From contig JAIXMN010000007.1 of assembly GCA_025716815.1 (NCBI GenBank), forward strand, positions 1,071,501-1,135,500: a stretch of DNA of 64,000 nucleotides, given 5' to 3'. The position numbers and the translations under genes are program-made. The stretch is from Dichotomocladium elegans. Lineage: Eukaryota; Mucoromycota; Mucoromycetes; Mucorales; Lichtheimiaceae. The notes below the pieces were generated by a model. The model searched no databases. It was given only the letters and a program-made list of their open reading frames with translations, and had not been told where the DNA came from. Position 1 is the first letter of the stretch. Every line of letters starts with the position of its first letter. This document shows positions 36,162-46,940 of this stretch, piece by piece.

Positions 36162-37271
36162 ATGTCGTCCGAGCAAGTTGTCACCCCCAAGGAAGAAGTG
36201 AAGGCCGCTGCCTCCAGCACTGCATCGTCTGTCAAGTCGTTCTTGGCCGGTGGTTTCGGTGGTATGGCTTCGGTTATGGTTGGGTAAGCAAAAGAGAGGG
36301 GGACATCGCTGCTCGGTTACTCACGGGACGGGAATATACAGCCAGCCCTTTGATTTGGTGAAGGTGCGTCTCCAGACCTCGCACGGCCTGTACAAGAATA
36401 CATTTGACTGCTTCAAGCAGACGATTGCACGCGATGGTGTTCTTGGTCTTTACCGAGGCATGGCCACGCCTCTGGCTAGTATCACACCCATCTTTGCTGT
36501 CAGCTTCTGGGTAAGGAATCACAACACGCATATGTGACCCATGTGGGAGAAGGGGGCGGTAGCATGAGTGCTCCGAAGGAAATTTATTTTGACTTTTTCA
36601 CGGTTCGAACATTGCGGGGGGGGGTTGTTGTATAGTCGTACGATCTGGGCAAGAAGTTGGCCTACGGTCTTCGGTCGAACAAGGACGATACATCGCCCCT
36701 CACACTTGCCGAGGTGACATTCGCAGGTACCTTCAGCGCCGTCCCGACCACGTTGTTCATGGCGCCGTCGGAGCGCGTCAAGGTGCTGATGCAGATTCAG
36801 GGCCAGGGCGGCGAGGCAAAATACAAGGGTCCCCTTGATGTTGTCCGCCAGCTGTATAAGGAGGGCGGTCTGCGCTCGATCTTCCGCGGCACGGGCGCCA
36901 CGCTCTTGCGCGATGCTCCGGGCTCGGCCGCCTACTTTGTCGCATACGAATTGACCAAGAAGGCGTTGACGCCCGCGGGCAGCAAACCAGAGGACCTCAG
37001 CTTCGGCGCGGTCTTGTTCGCGGGTGGCATGGCGGGCGTGGCGATGTGGACAATTGCCATTCCCCCCGATGTCCTCAAGTCACGCCTCCAGTCTGCTCCT
37101 GCTGGCACCTACTCTGGTCTCCTCGACTGTCTCCGCAAGACCATCAAGGCCGATGGCCCCTCTGCCCTTTTCCGCGGTTTGGGCCCGGCCATGCTCAGAG
37201 CCTTCCCTGCCAACGCCGCCACCTTCTTGGGCGTTGAGTACTCGAGAAAGATTATGGATATGGTCATCTAA
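36162..37271 (+). CDS. CRC1: Mitochondrial carnitine/acylcarnitine carrier (SLC25 family)
   Basis: Three exons: 36162-36283, 36342-36510 and 36636-37271 (927 nt, 308 aa, standard carrier length). It exchanges acylcarnitine for carnitine over the inner mitochondrial membrane. Three carrier repeats are present, with signature motifs Q-P-F-D-L-V-K-V-R-L-Q, A-P-S-E-R-V-K-V-L and I-P-P-D-V-L-K-S-R-L-Q. Each is followed by a G-x-x-x-L-Y/F-R-G half-motif. The substrate assignment rests on the first repeat (L-Y-R-G-M-x-x-P-L-x-x-I-T-P-I-F-A-V-S-F-W), typical of the carnitine carrier; related ornithine or acyl carriers cannot be excluded by eye. It is convergent with EF-1alpha. Codon use is strongly biased, suggesting high expression. 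Confidence 0.88.
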
Positions 37272-38367
37272 AAAGAAAGAGAGAGAGAGAGAGAGAGGGA
37301 GAGAAGTGGCCGAGCGTGGTGTATTTTGCTGTATATACCTTAAACAAATACTAGAGAAATGTATAAAATTGTTACCGATTTCAACCACCACCTTGGTTTG
37401 TATGGTCGGCAACGCCCTCTCTGGCCCATCATCCATTGGGGATACAACAACGGCCCCGACCTCCCATAATGTTTTCCTCATCTACGCACATATACAGCAG
37501 ACCCTGCTGTTTCTTCCGCACATGCATGCACGTTTATCGCGATGCGGATATGTCTGACCATTGAATCACGTAAGCCTCGGCCGAGTGGGAAAAAGATCCC
37601 TTGAATGTTACACCACATCCTGCTGTTTTTGGCTTATTTTCCAAAATCACAGGTCGTACCCAGCAGATAAAGGGTTTTCTTATCATCCCTTGAGAACAAT
37701 ACAACCCTTTCTCATACACTTTAACACGCCTCCGAAGAGCAGTATGGAGAAGGAGGAGGTGCTGCCCAGAAGCGAGAAGAGAAAAAGGGGGGAAGGGCAC
37801 GGGAAAGTTGTCCAAGGACTCATCAAAGTAGGGTACGATTGGGCCAATCTGCCAAGGAGAATGGAGAGGTTGGAGAAAATGATGGGCAAGGCTGAAACCA
37901 AATACCGTGTTATACCCATTCACACTGTCTGCTTCATCAACAGACAATCCCTATCAGAATGTGGCCAACGATAAATGAGATTTAGCAATAAACATGTGTG
38001 TCTTTATACACTTGTCAATGATGAGCAAAAACATGCACTCCACAAAGAACACACAAAGCCCTTGATCAGCTGTTTCGCTGATGGATTGTAATGCAAAGCC
38101 CATCGCTGTGCTGACCAAACAATGGATTCCTCGCGGCTGCACATCTTCCAGAACTGCTCGGGCGCGACTTTCCATGTTGGAAGACGGTGTATGTCACAGC
38201 AGAGTAACTGCCCCTCCCCAATGAGATATGCGTTCTGAACACCAACCTGTGTATGTATATTTATATATATATATGTACGAAGTTTATTGTTTCTTTACAG
38301 TATACTCGATTTATTTTGTACAAAGACACAGGGTCCTTCATGGAATGCAAGGAAAGGATCGGCTCGC
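37272..38367. other. 3' intergenic region with one short ORF
   Basis: A (GA)n tract directly follows the carrier stop (37278-37300). An ATG ORF at 37744-37974 (+, 76 aa, Lys/Glu/Arg-rich) looks fairly protein-like but has no recognised family. It could be a small gene or chance. Confidence 0.4.
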
Positions 38368-39942
38368 TTATTTCTTGCCAGCCTTCTGGGCGGCCTTGGT
38401 GACCTTGCCACCCTTCTCGACCTTCTCGACGGACTTGATGACACCGACAGCAACGGTCTGACGCATATCACGGACAGCGAAACGGCCAAGAGGGGGGTAC
38501 TCGGTGTACGACTCAACGCACATGGGCTTGGAGGGAATCATCTTGACGATGGCGGAGTCACCCGACTTGATGAACTTGGGCGAATCCTCAAGCTTCTTAC
38601 CTGGAAAACCACGAAAATACAAAATGAATTAACACACATACACATATCGCTATCGAAAGAGCCCCAAATCCTTCCACCCTTTGCCCGCAAAAGCACGGAA
38701 CCAATCTACTTACCAGAACGACGATCAATCTTCTCGAGAAGCTCGGCGAACTTGCAGGCAATGTGAGCGGTGTGGCAATCCAAGACAGGAGAGTAACCAG
38801 CGCCGATCTGACCAGGATGGTTCAAGACAATGACCTGAGCAGTGAACGAACCGGCCTCCTTGGCGGGGTCGTTCTTGGAGTCAGAGCAGACGTTACCACG
38901 GCGGATATCCTTGACGGAGACGTTCTTGACGTTGAAACCGACGTTGTCACCGGGAACACCCTCAGCGAGCTGCTCGTGGTGCATTTCGACGGACTTGACT
39001 TCAGTGGTGACGTTGGCAGGGGCGAAGGTGACGATCATACCAGCCTTGATGACACCAGTCTCGACACGACCAACGGGGACAGTACCGATACCACCGATCT
39101 TGTAGACATCCTGGAGGGGAAGACGGAGGGGCTTGTCCGAGGGGCGGACAGGGGGCTCGATGGCGTCGATGGCCTCAAGAAGGGTCTTGCCGGTCTTGGA
39201 GCCGGCCTTGGTCTCCTTGTTCCATCCCTTGAACCAGGGCATGTTGGAGGACTCCTCCAACATGTTATCACCGTTCCAGCCAGAGATGGGGACGAAGGGA
39301 ACAGACTTGGGGTTGAAACCGATCTTCTTGATGAAGCCAGAGACTTCCTTGACGATTTCGTTGTAACGAGCCTCGGAGTACTTGGTCGAGTCCATCTTGT
39401 TGATGGCAACGATCAACTGGCGGACACCGAGGGTGAAGGCAAGCAAAGCGTGCTCACGGGTCTGGCCATCCTTGGAGATACCAGCCTCGAACTCACCAGT
39501 ACCGGCAGCGATGATGAGGATACCGCAATCGGCCTGGGAGGTACCGGTAATCATGTTCTTGATGAAATCACGATGGCCGGGGGCATCAATGACAGTGACA
39601 AAGTACTTGGGAGTCTCGAACTTCCACAAGGCGATATCGATGGTGATACCACGCTCACGCTCGGCCTTGAGCTTGTCAAGAACCCAGGCGTACTTGAAGG
39701 AACCCTTACCGAGTTCGGCGGCCTCCTTCTCGAACTTCTCAATGGTACGCTTGTCAATACCACCGCACTTGTAGATCAAGTGACCAGTGGTGGTGGACTT
39801 GCCCTGTTTTTTTTGAAAAAAAAATAAAGGGACAAGATCAGAAATCCGTTCCCCAACAGCAGCATCTCGTGCACCTCTTTGTACTTACGGAATCGACGTG
39901 ACCAATGACGACGACGTTAACGTGAGTCTTTTCCTTACCCAT
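38368..39942 (-). CDS. TEF1: Translation elongation factor EF-1alpha (eEF1A)
   Basis: Three exons: 39942-39889, 39803-38714 and 38600-38368 (1,377 nt, 458 aa, the canonical length). It is a GTPase delivering aminoacyl-tRNA to the ribosome. G-domain motifs are intact: G-H-V-D-S-G-K-S-T (split by intron 1 after residue 18), D-A-P-G-H-R-D-F and N-K-M-D. Domains II and III run to the C-terminal K-A-A-Q-K-A-G-K-K. The very strong codon preference (GAG, AAG, GTC, ATC, CTT/TTG) marks a highly expressed gene and leaves the antisense strand open for 354 codons. The upstream region (39943-40200) is rich in A and T homopolymer runs, as in strong fungal promoters. Confidence 0.98.
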
Positions 39943-40692
39943 GATGGACTATTATGCACAAGCACCAAGTCAGTGAGCAGTCGGATATCTTTTTGTTTTC
40001 TTCATGAAAAAACAGCAAGAACTTTTTTACCTTTTGTGATTGAGAAAAAAAGAGCAACGAATATCCGTGGAAGGAATCGGCGTTTTATAAGAAAAAAAAA
40101 TTTTTCTCTGGGGCCGTGCAACGGGGTACGAAAAAAAAAAAAAAAAAAGCCACGAGTGGTCTGCGGCATGAAAAAAAAAAGGAGAGGCGTTTTACAGAAA
40201 CGGACCAAAGAGCTATGCATGCAGACACAGATGGAGAAAAGAATCTTCCTTGAGATCTTCAACACCACTCTTTCTCGATGATTGTGTATCCTTCTCTCCA
40301 TGACTCAGTTGAACCTGGCGTATGGTCCAGTCAGGAAAAAAAAAAGAAACATTCATTTGTTTCACACAATCGAAAAAATAATGTGGCACCATGCAGAGGA
40401 CGACAAGTAGAGAATGAATCAACGGTCTTTTGCCTGCATGAGGGCAGTTGCCCGGTTTCACTGGGCCGAGTTCTGTGCCCTGGAATACGGTCCGTTCTTC
40501 TTCCATATGAAAACTCCGCCGACATTACCAAAGAAGAGCATTGCGCCTGTTTAAGGTTCGCCATAAGGAGCGATCCCGCAGTAGAAATACCTCATATTAA
40601 CAGCTGCGGCGCCGGAACAAGTTCTTTTTATTGATCGCATGATATCTCCAAGCCTTTTGGCATGGGCCTCTCTCGCTTGACACATCGCCCTT
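39943..40692. other. EF-1alpha promoter and 5' leader
   Basis: Contains several A8-A19 runs (for example 40121-40148) and no gene. ORFs here are translations of homopolymers. Confidence 0.5.
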
Positions 40693-41763
40693 TTATTTCC
40701 CGCCCACCTCCACTTTCTTGTAATGCTCTAGTGAACAAGCTGCTTTGCCACTTTTGATGCCTGTATACTTTTTCGTCTGTCCACATCCCTTCACTGCGCA
40801 TATGGGTATTGTTTTTTGTCGGGGCTCTCTGAAGAAGAAGCAGGTGAGCATCGAGTAAACACACGACGCGAGTAGCTGTACCTTGCTATTTGCCCAAATA
40901 CGTCTTCGAGCTTGACCGTTGTTGGAATCATGAGTAGATTTCCCTCGCGAGTGCTCGTATATCGCAAGCTATCTGGTTGCGTCGGCCTGCTCGATGTTTT
41001 CCCGTCCTTTTCATCAGTCCCATCATCTTTGATTATCTTTCTGCTCTTGGATGCTTGTTTTTTGAGCAGTCGATTGATCGTGTCCTCCTACCAGAACAAA
41101 GATATGTTTGCCAAGTGCTCGTTCTTTTCTTCTTTTTTTGCCACTCGATTACCTTATCCTTTTCGGCGCGCTGAATGCTTTGGTTCTTACGTCGTCGGGC
41201 TACCTCAGATCGCCGCAAGGTTTGCTCTTCTTGCGTAAGTATATTCTTCTTTTTGCCCGTATCTAATCATCCTTGCTGCTGTCAGCCCATGACTCGTTCG
41301 TTATCCATATATCCATAAAGACGACATATACCCATGGGAAGTTCCAAAAATTCCTCCGGACCCTCATTATTCATCTTTGCACGTTGTCGCTTTGTCATTG
41401 GCCGATTGGTGACCACTTCGTAATCCTCCTCTTCATCATCGCTCCCGAATTCCTCATAGACTATACAGCACACAGTAGCGTGAGCGCGTGCTGGTATGAC
41501 AAATAATGGTCATGTCTCGACCACATGCCTGGCTTCTTTCTTTTGTTGCTTCGTTTCCTTGTATCCTCAGGAGAAGGGCTCTGAACGTCGAGCGTGTCTT
41601 CGATCATATTGTCGAGGTCATCATCAAGGTCATCATCAAGTTCATCCACATCAGGATTGAGGGTGTCGTCGAGTTCGTCTTCCATATCATCGCCACTGCT
41701 AAGCTCTTCCTGAGAATCGATGGAAGAAATGGATGGAGAAGGCTGATTGCGTCCGCGTCGCAT
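40693..41763 (-). CDS. IES2: INO80 chromatin-remodelling complex subunit B (IES2/PAPA-1 type) with HIT zinc finger
   Basis: Five exons: 41763-41529, 41460-41332, 41229-41153, 41087-40882 and 40828-40693 (783 nt, 260 aa). The N-terminus is Ser-rich and then strongly acidic. The PAPA-1 core follows: T-K-R-Q-R-A-K-M, F-L-E-L-P-M and L-R-R-S-E-V-A-R-R-R-K-N-Q-S, the helical segment that binds the RUVBL ring in INO80. The C-terminus carries a HIT-like zinc finger with I-P-I-C-x4-C-G and C-S-L-E-H-Y-K. Intron 1 uses a GC donor (CCAG|GCATGT, donor 41528); intervening GT sites would shift frame or give an implausibly short intron. Confidence 0.88.
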
Positions 41764-42904
41764 GTTTATATATAATGATTGATGTGATGTATTTTTTTTT
41801 CTTGTAAAAATAAAACAAGTAAGAAATAAGAACCCGCAACAAATGGCGCATGAAAGTTTTTTAAACGGCCACCCGTAGTCATAGGGAGAGCTCCCGCCCC
41901 ATAGAAACATCCGATTCACCCATGTGTGTTCTTGCAAGAGTTCTTCTAGTCAACAAGTACAGGCGGTTCAACAAATGCATGTGTCCTGTCTGCGCTTGTT
42001 CCTTTTTGCTACAGTACCTTGCCCTGCAGGCGGTTGATGCCGATATGTCTGATGTAGCACGAATACTTCAGCTCTCGATCTCATCAGACAGAGTATTGTA
42101 TTTTAAGTCCATGTCGTAGCCAGGTCGGTGTGATTCCAACTAGTTTGACCGGGTGACGATTCCTCTTCTCACCCTTTCCCCCCACCCCACAGGCCTCTCT
42201 CCTTTACAGAACCACGCCCCATGTCAACAAGACATTCGCTGACACTGCGTCCTGGCGAGACTGTGTCCTCATAATCAAAAATGTGATAGGCAAAAAAACA
42301 AAATTCTTTTTATTCATTGACTATAAATTGTTCTATCAAGAATATCCGGGATGATGTATAACCTAGTGAGGACATCCAAAAAGTCAGTATTCCGTTATTG
42401 ATCTCTTTCTGCCTTTCGTCCATAAATACAAAAAAGATGAAACGCTCAGAAAAAAAGCGGTAAAAGTGTATCCACAGTCTTTTGTTCGGACTGACGTGCA
42501 AATATAAAAGAGTTTTTCATCATAGAAACACCTCAATGTAGATATAGGACGAATCGACAAGCATAACAGAAGGATTGAAAGCAGAAACTTACCATGAAGG
42601 AAGAGTACATAAAGAAACTGAAAGAAATGCACGCGTCAAAAAAATTTCAGAAGGACCCTTTTTATGGACGGACATGGGACAAGCCACACTCATGGAAGGG
42701 GCGGAGTTCGGCTATCATAACATGACATGTCATCCTGACAGGCGAGAGAGAAAGAGAGAATGTACAGTTGTTTATTTTAGAGTTGACACGATGGAATAAA
42801 TCCAGGATGGGGATTGGGAGTGTGTGTCGCTATGTATTCGAATAAGAAACGAGAGGGTGGCATGTGCATGGACAGTATTTGGATGAGGTATGGGTTCGAA
42901 AGGT
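41764..42904. other. Intergenic between IES2 and DNAJC3
   Basis: Nothing recognisable apart from short A/T runs; no ORF worth calling on either strand. Confidence 0.5.
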
Positions 42905-44737
42905 CTAAAATTGCATCTTGAAGGTGAAAGGCCCACCGCCACTGCCGCCACCAGCACCACCAGGAAATCCTCCGCCAAACGGAAAACCGCCTTGGAAATG
43001 CGCGAATGGGTTGCCTCCGCCGTGTTGGTGGAACGGGTGGCCACCAGGGCCGCCTTGCTGTGCGCTTTCCGGATCGTAGGGGTCATAACCATTGTCGTAT
43101 TGTTCTCGCTTCTCATCGTCACTCAGCACTTCGTACGCCTGATTGATCTCGGCCATCTTTTGCTCCACCTGATCCTTGTCGAGATCACCTGTGTATTTGT
43201 CTGGATGCCACTCATGGGCCTTCTTGCGCCATGCCTTTTTGATCTCTCGCTTATCTGCGTCGCGTGCCACTCCAAGGATCTTGTAATAGTCACGTCGCTT
43301 GCTCTGGCGCAGCAAATTCTGTGCCTTCTGCAGCAGCTGGCGCACACGGTGGTTTTGACCACCGCTAATCTCATTCGCCCGATCCAGGTCATGGATGGCT
43401 GCCTCAAAGTCGTTCTTTTTCAGCTTGAGCTCGCCTAGGAAGGTCAATGCCTCCACATTGTCGTCCTGAAGCTCCAGCACAGCCCCACACCACTGCTCAA
43501 TCTTCTCGTCCTTGCGGTTCTCGCCAAATATCCGGCATGCCATATCGTAACATTTTGCATGGAGACGCTTGGGCAGTGCGAGGCCCTCAGATATATGTAT
43601 CTCCACTTTCAGCTCTTCAAAGGGCGCATCGAGGTTCTGAATTATACCGGGTGTAGTGGACGTGCCAACGAGCTTGTTCGCAGCAGTCGCATAACGCTTC
43701 GCATTGAAATCTTCGTCAGCTTTGGTGATATCCTTATCGAGTTTTTTAATCTGCCGGAATAACTTCTTGCATTGCTTCTGCTCAGGATCATAATGCAGAC
43801 ACTGCTTTAGTTGGTTGAGTGCGCCTTGCGCTTCACCGAGTGAAAAGAAGTTGAGTTTGGCGAGAAGAAGAGCGACGTCAGCATCCGATGGAACAAGATA
43901 TGCAACACGGCTTGATAAAAATAAATGTTAGAAGTAAATAAAAAAGAACCACGACAGAGATGTCATAACGCGCTTCTGCTACTTACGTTAAATCACCCGT
44001 AGCAGCCTCTACTTCTCCTTTGGAAAGATGGCAATGTGCCCGCAAGAGACGAGCACGGGGCAGTTGTGGCGCGGCGGAAATTACATTCGAAGCATGCGAG
44101 ATACACTCGTCGTAATGTCCAGAATGTTTCGCATGCTCGGCTTTCTTCAACTCTGCTTCTGCGTGAACAAGATCTTTCAGCTAGATAAATCATATGTAAG
44201 CGAATGAGCTCTATGATAATAACATAAAGTAGCTGCCTTTATCTCACCATATCCGCTGCTTCGCTTTCATTTGGATGAGCAGCCACATACCGCTCAAGAT
44301 CAGCTTTGGCGAGCGAAAAGTCGCCGGCCTTAGCATATATCCGAGCACGGTGCAATAGAGCCTGATCAAAGTCAGGTTTGAGGTCAAGGATCTTTGTAAA
44401 GTCGTCTACCGCAGCGTTCGACCGACCGAGTGAAAGATACGCTGTTGCTCGTCTGTAATATGTCAAAAAGTTGCCTGGATCTTGCTCTATGTTGTTTTTG
44501 TTTTTTCAATGAAAAGTGCATGAGCAATGACTGATAGAAATGGCAAGACATGTCATAGTGAATGGCTATGTGCTTACCGATAGCTGCATCAAAGCTGATC
44601 AAGGCATCGTTAAATTGGCCTGTGCTCAAGTACTGGTTGCCTTCCGAAAGATGCTGTTGGGCTGTCTTTTCAGCAAGCACATTTGAAGCGGGTAAAAGAA
44701 ACGAAAGCACACATGCGACAATGAGGCGATGGCGCAT
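42905..44737 (-). CDS. DNAJC3: ER luminal TPR-J-domain co-chaperone (DNAJC3/P58IPK-like)
   Basis: Four exons: 44737-44578, 44486-44248, 44180-43987 and 43910-42905 (1,599 nt, 532 aa). Residues 1-22 are a signal peptide. Nine or so TPR-like helix pairs follow (for example A-T-A-Y-L-S-L-G and A-R-I-Y-A-K-A-G-D). Then comes a J domain at about 404-470 with [10 protein letters not shown] and the catalytic H-P-D at 433-435, and a Gly/Phe-rich C-terminus. This matches P58IPK, which binds unfolded chains through the TPRs and passes them to BiP. No HDEL-type signal is present (the end is F-K-M-Q-F), as in animal P58. It is head-to-head with TMEM18 across 690 bp. Confidence 0.92.
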
Positions 44738-45427
44738 ACTGTGTAAGGGACAAAGACAAAGAACAAGGAAGAAGGAAAGCAGACGTTTGAAACAGGGCTC
44801 GTTCGCTTAATATGGAGCGCTTCAGAAGTTTTGAATGTGGAGCATTTTCATTGGCGAAAGTATAATTCCGATCAGTGTGTGCTAGAGCCTTCGACTGGGA
44901 GTATTGTAGTAGTAGCCCGGGAAGGAAGGAGCATCCAGGCTTACTGCAACATGTTTATCCGTTCTCAACTCATCTTGTCAGTACGAGTGCCGTATCTAAT
45001 TACATAAGCGAAGGGACATGGGCCGAACGCTTGTGAGAAGGAACGTATTGTAGTGAAAGGATGCGATCGAGGTTAAAGTATTTTGAGCGGAGATTACAAA
45101 AGCGATGCACATGGACTAGGTCAAGCAGCAACGGATACGACGACTCCGCATCTGCAACGGAAAATGGTGTGATGTATGATAGGCGTGTGTGTGGGAAGCT
45201 TGACCAAAACGGGGGATGCAATGAATGTTTAAAGCGCCTGTCGATCATGTAATTTATTGGGATAGGCCTCGAAGTCGCCAATGTTTATCACTTTTCCCCA
45301 ATGGGTCAAACCAGTTTTCGGGTGTGCGCGAGGTCTGAGCCGGAAAGTCAGAAAATTCTTGAGAGGCCTGGCCTACCCGACAGCTACGAACCAAACAGTG
45401 CTGAGAACATTCTTTTTTATTCATCCC
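44738..45427. other. Divergent promoter region, DNAJC3/TMEM18
   Basis: No gene seen. An inverted CCAAT box (ATTGG) lies at about 44851-44855. I could not recognise a convincing unfolded-protein-response element. Confidence 0.4.
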
Positions 45428-46172
45428 ATGGCCAATCAGGACGATCTCGTACACGCCATCCTACAGCAGTTCCAGCGTCAAGCAAGCACATCAGCCGCTG
45501 CGGCTGGAATCGATCGCTACATTGAGCGGACCGTTTCGTTCTTCAGGGCTGTACGTGATGTGCTGTGAAAGTTCACATGTCCCTCTTTTTATGCACATTT
45601 CCACGCTCTTGACACCATGACTATATATCACAGATTGACTGGTCACAGCATTGGCTACAAGGACTTATTGCATTCCATATCGTATGCTTTTTCACAACGA
45701 TCGCGCTCCGGAATCACCATAATGCTCTTTCTATCTTCTTTTTTATTATATGCAAGTGATAAATTCTTGATCCGAAACTGCATGAACTAAAACTAATAAG
45801 CTCTCGTTCTCTCTCTCTTTCTATCTTTGCGTTGCAATTACTCGCCGATGATAGTGGGACTCGCAGCTATGGCACATCAACTCAATAACCTTGGCCAACA
45901 ACATTGGCAAAAGTTTGCCTCAGCTAATTATTTCGACGATCAAGGGCTGTTTATCGTCTCTGTCTATGCATTTCCATTGATATTTAATGGGTTCTTTTCT
46001 TTGGTACGCTGATCATAACGAGCTTGTACGCCGTTTCGCGCGATGACGCTAAAATGAGTTGCTCACGATATATGCATGTAATTAGATATTTGTACTCAGG
46101 GCTGCGTCTAAGATGATGGTGGCTGTCAAACGCGCCCAATTACGACAGCAGATGAAAAATAAAACAGATTAA
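45428..46172 (+). CDS. TMEM18: TMEM18 family membrane protein
   Basis: Four exons: 45428-45550, 45634-45751, 45855-46003 and 46086-46172 (477 nt, 158 aa, the family's usual size). It starts with a short helix, then I-D-W-S-Q-H-W-L-Q-G-L, leading into two adjacent membrane helices. The hallmark L-A-A-x-x-x-x-L-N-x-L-G-x-Q-H-W-x-x-F-A-x-x-x-Y-F-D follows, then a third helix and a basic C-terminal tail (K-R-A-Q-L-R-Q-Q) as in animal TMEM18, a nuclear-envelope protein reported to bind DNA. Intron 2 uses a GC donor (ATAT|GCAAGT at 45752); the nearby GT would break the frame in the conserved core. Confidence 0.88.
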
Positions 46173-46219
46173 ATGAGTTGGTGCAACCATCTTTTACAAC
46201 ATTCCGATTCTGCTTCAAT

Positions 46220-46227
46220 ATATAAAG
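46220..46227 (+). promoter_or_regulatory. TATA box of the CAP protein gene
   Basis: TATATAAA about 100 bp before the ATG at 46328, followed by a CT-rich leader: a good core-promoter fit. Confidence 0.55.
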
Positions 46228-46327
46228 ATCGTATTTTTTCTACCTCTTGCCTTTATATCAACCTCATAACACCCTTTCCTTTCATTCACCACAACCGCAT
46301 CCCCCTTTCCGATCCTTTTCAATCAAC

Positions 46328-46866
46328 ATGCAATTGCTGCGCTTGTTCATCTTTGCTGCGCTCGTTCACTGGGCTGCTGCCATTTCCGCTGGCGCTGCCA
46401 AGAATGTCCTTGCCATCCACAACAAGTACCGTGCTAAGCACTCGGCTCCTGCCCTGAAATGGGACAAGAAGCTTGAGAAGTATGCCCAGCGCTGGGCCAA
46501 CAAGTGCACGTTCCAGCACACAGGGGTCAGTACTTAGCTCCCAAGGGAAATTTGCAGTGTACTCATTCTGATTCTCGCCACAACAAAAAGGGCCCTTACG
46601 GCGAGAACCTTGCTATGGGTTATGGCAACTGGAAAGGTGCCATCGCCGGCTGGTATAACGAAGTTGACGCGTATGACTACAACCATCCCGGCTTCAGCTC
46701 TAGCACAGGCCACTTTACGCAGGTCGTCTGGAAGTCGACGACCAAGATCGGCTGCGGCGTCAAGAAGTGTCCCAACGGCCCGATCTATGTCTGCTCCTAC
46801 GCTCCCCCTGGCAACGTTGTCACTGCGGACGGTAGTCTCTTCAAGGCCAATGTTTTGCCGCAATGA
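46328..46866 (+). CDS. Secreted CAP/PR-1 superfamily protein
   Basis: Two exons, 46328-46525 and 46591-46866 (474 nt, 157 aa). Residues 1-18 are a signal peptide. The CAP fold is complete: H-N-K-Y-R (CAP helix 1), W-D-K-K-L-E-K-Y-A-Q-x-W-A, G-P-Y-G-E-N-L-A, H-F-T-Q-V-V-W-K-S-T-T-K-I-G-C-G (CAP1), and Y-V-C-S-Y-x-P-P-G-N (CAP2). Fungal members (Pry-like) bind and export sterols or lipids; that role is inferred. Its stop lies 74 bp from the stop of the convergent dehydrogenase gene, and an AATAAA-like signal sits at about 46926. Confidence 0.95.
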
Positions 46867-46940
46867 GCATTGACGATGTCACTTTATCATGTGTAACATT
46901 ATTTTGTAGTCCATCTAACGCAAAAAATAAAATTCTGCTC

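Noticed and set aside
38763..39827. 354-codon plus-strand ORF
   Set aside because: It lies antisense to EF-1alpha; the strong codon bias of that gene removes stops from the complementary frame. The translation is an artificial Asp/Gly/Leu/Val-rich string.
40912..41238. Plus-strand ORF of 108 codons
   Set aside because: It is antisense to IES2 exons 3 and 4, whose PAPA-1 motifs are clear on the other strand.
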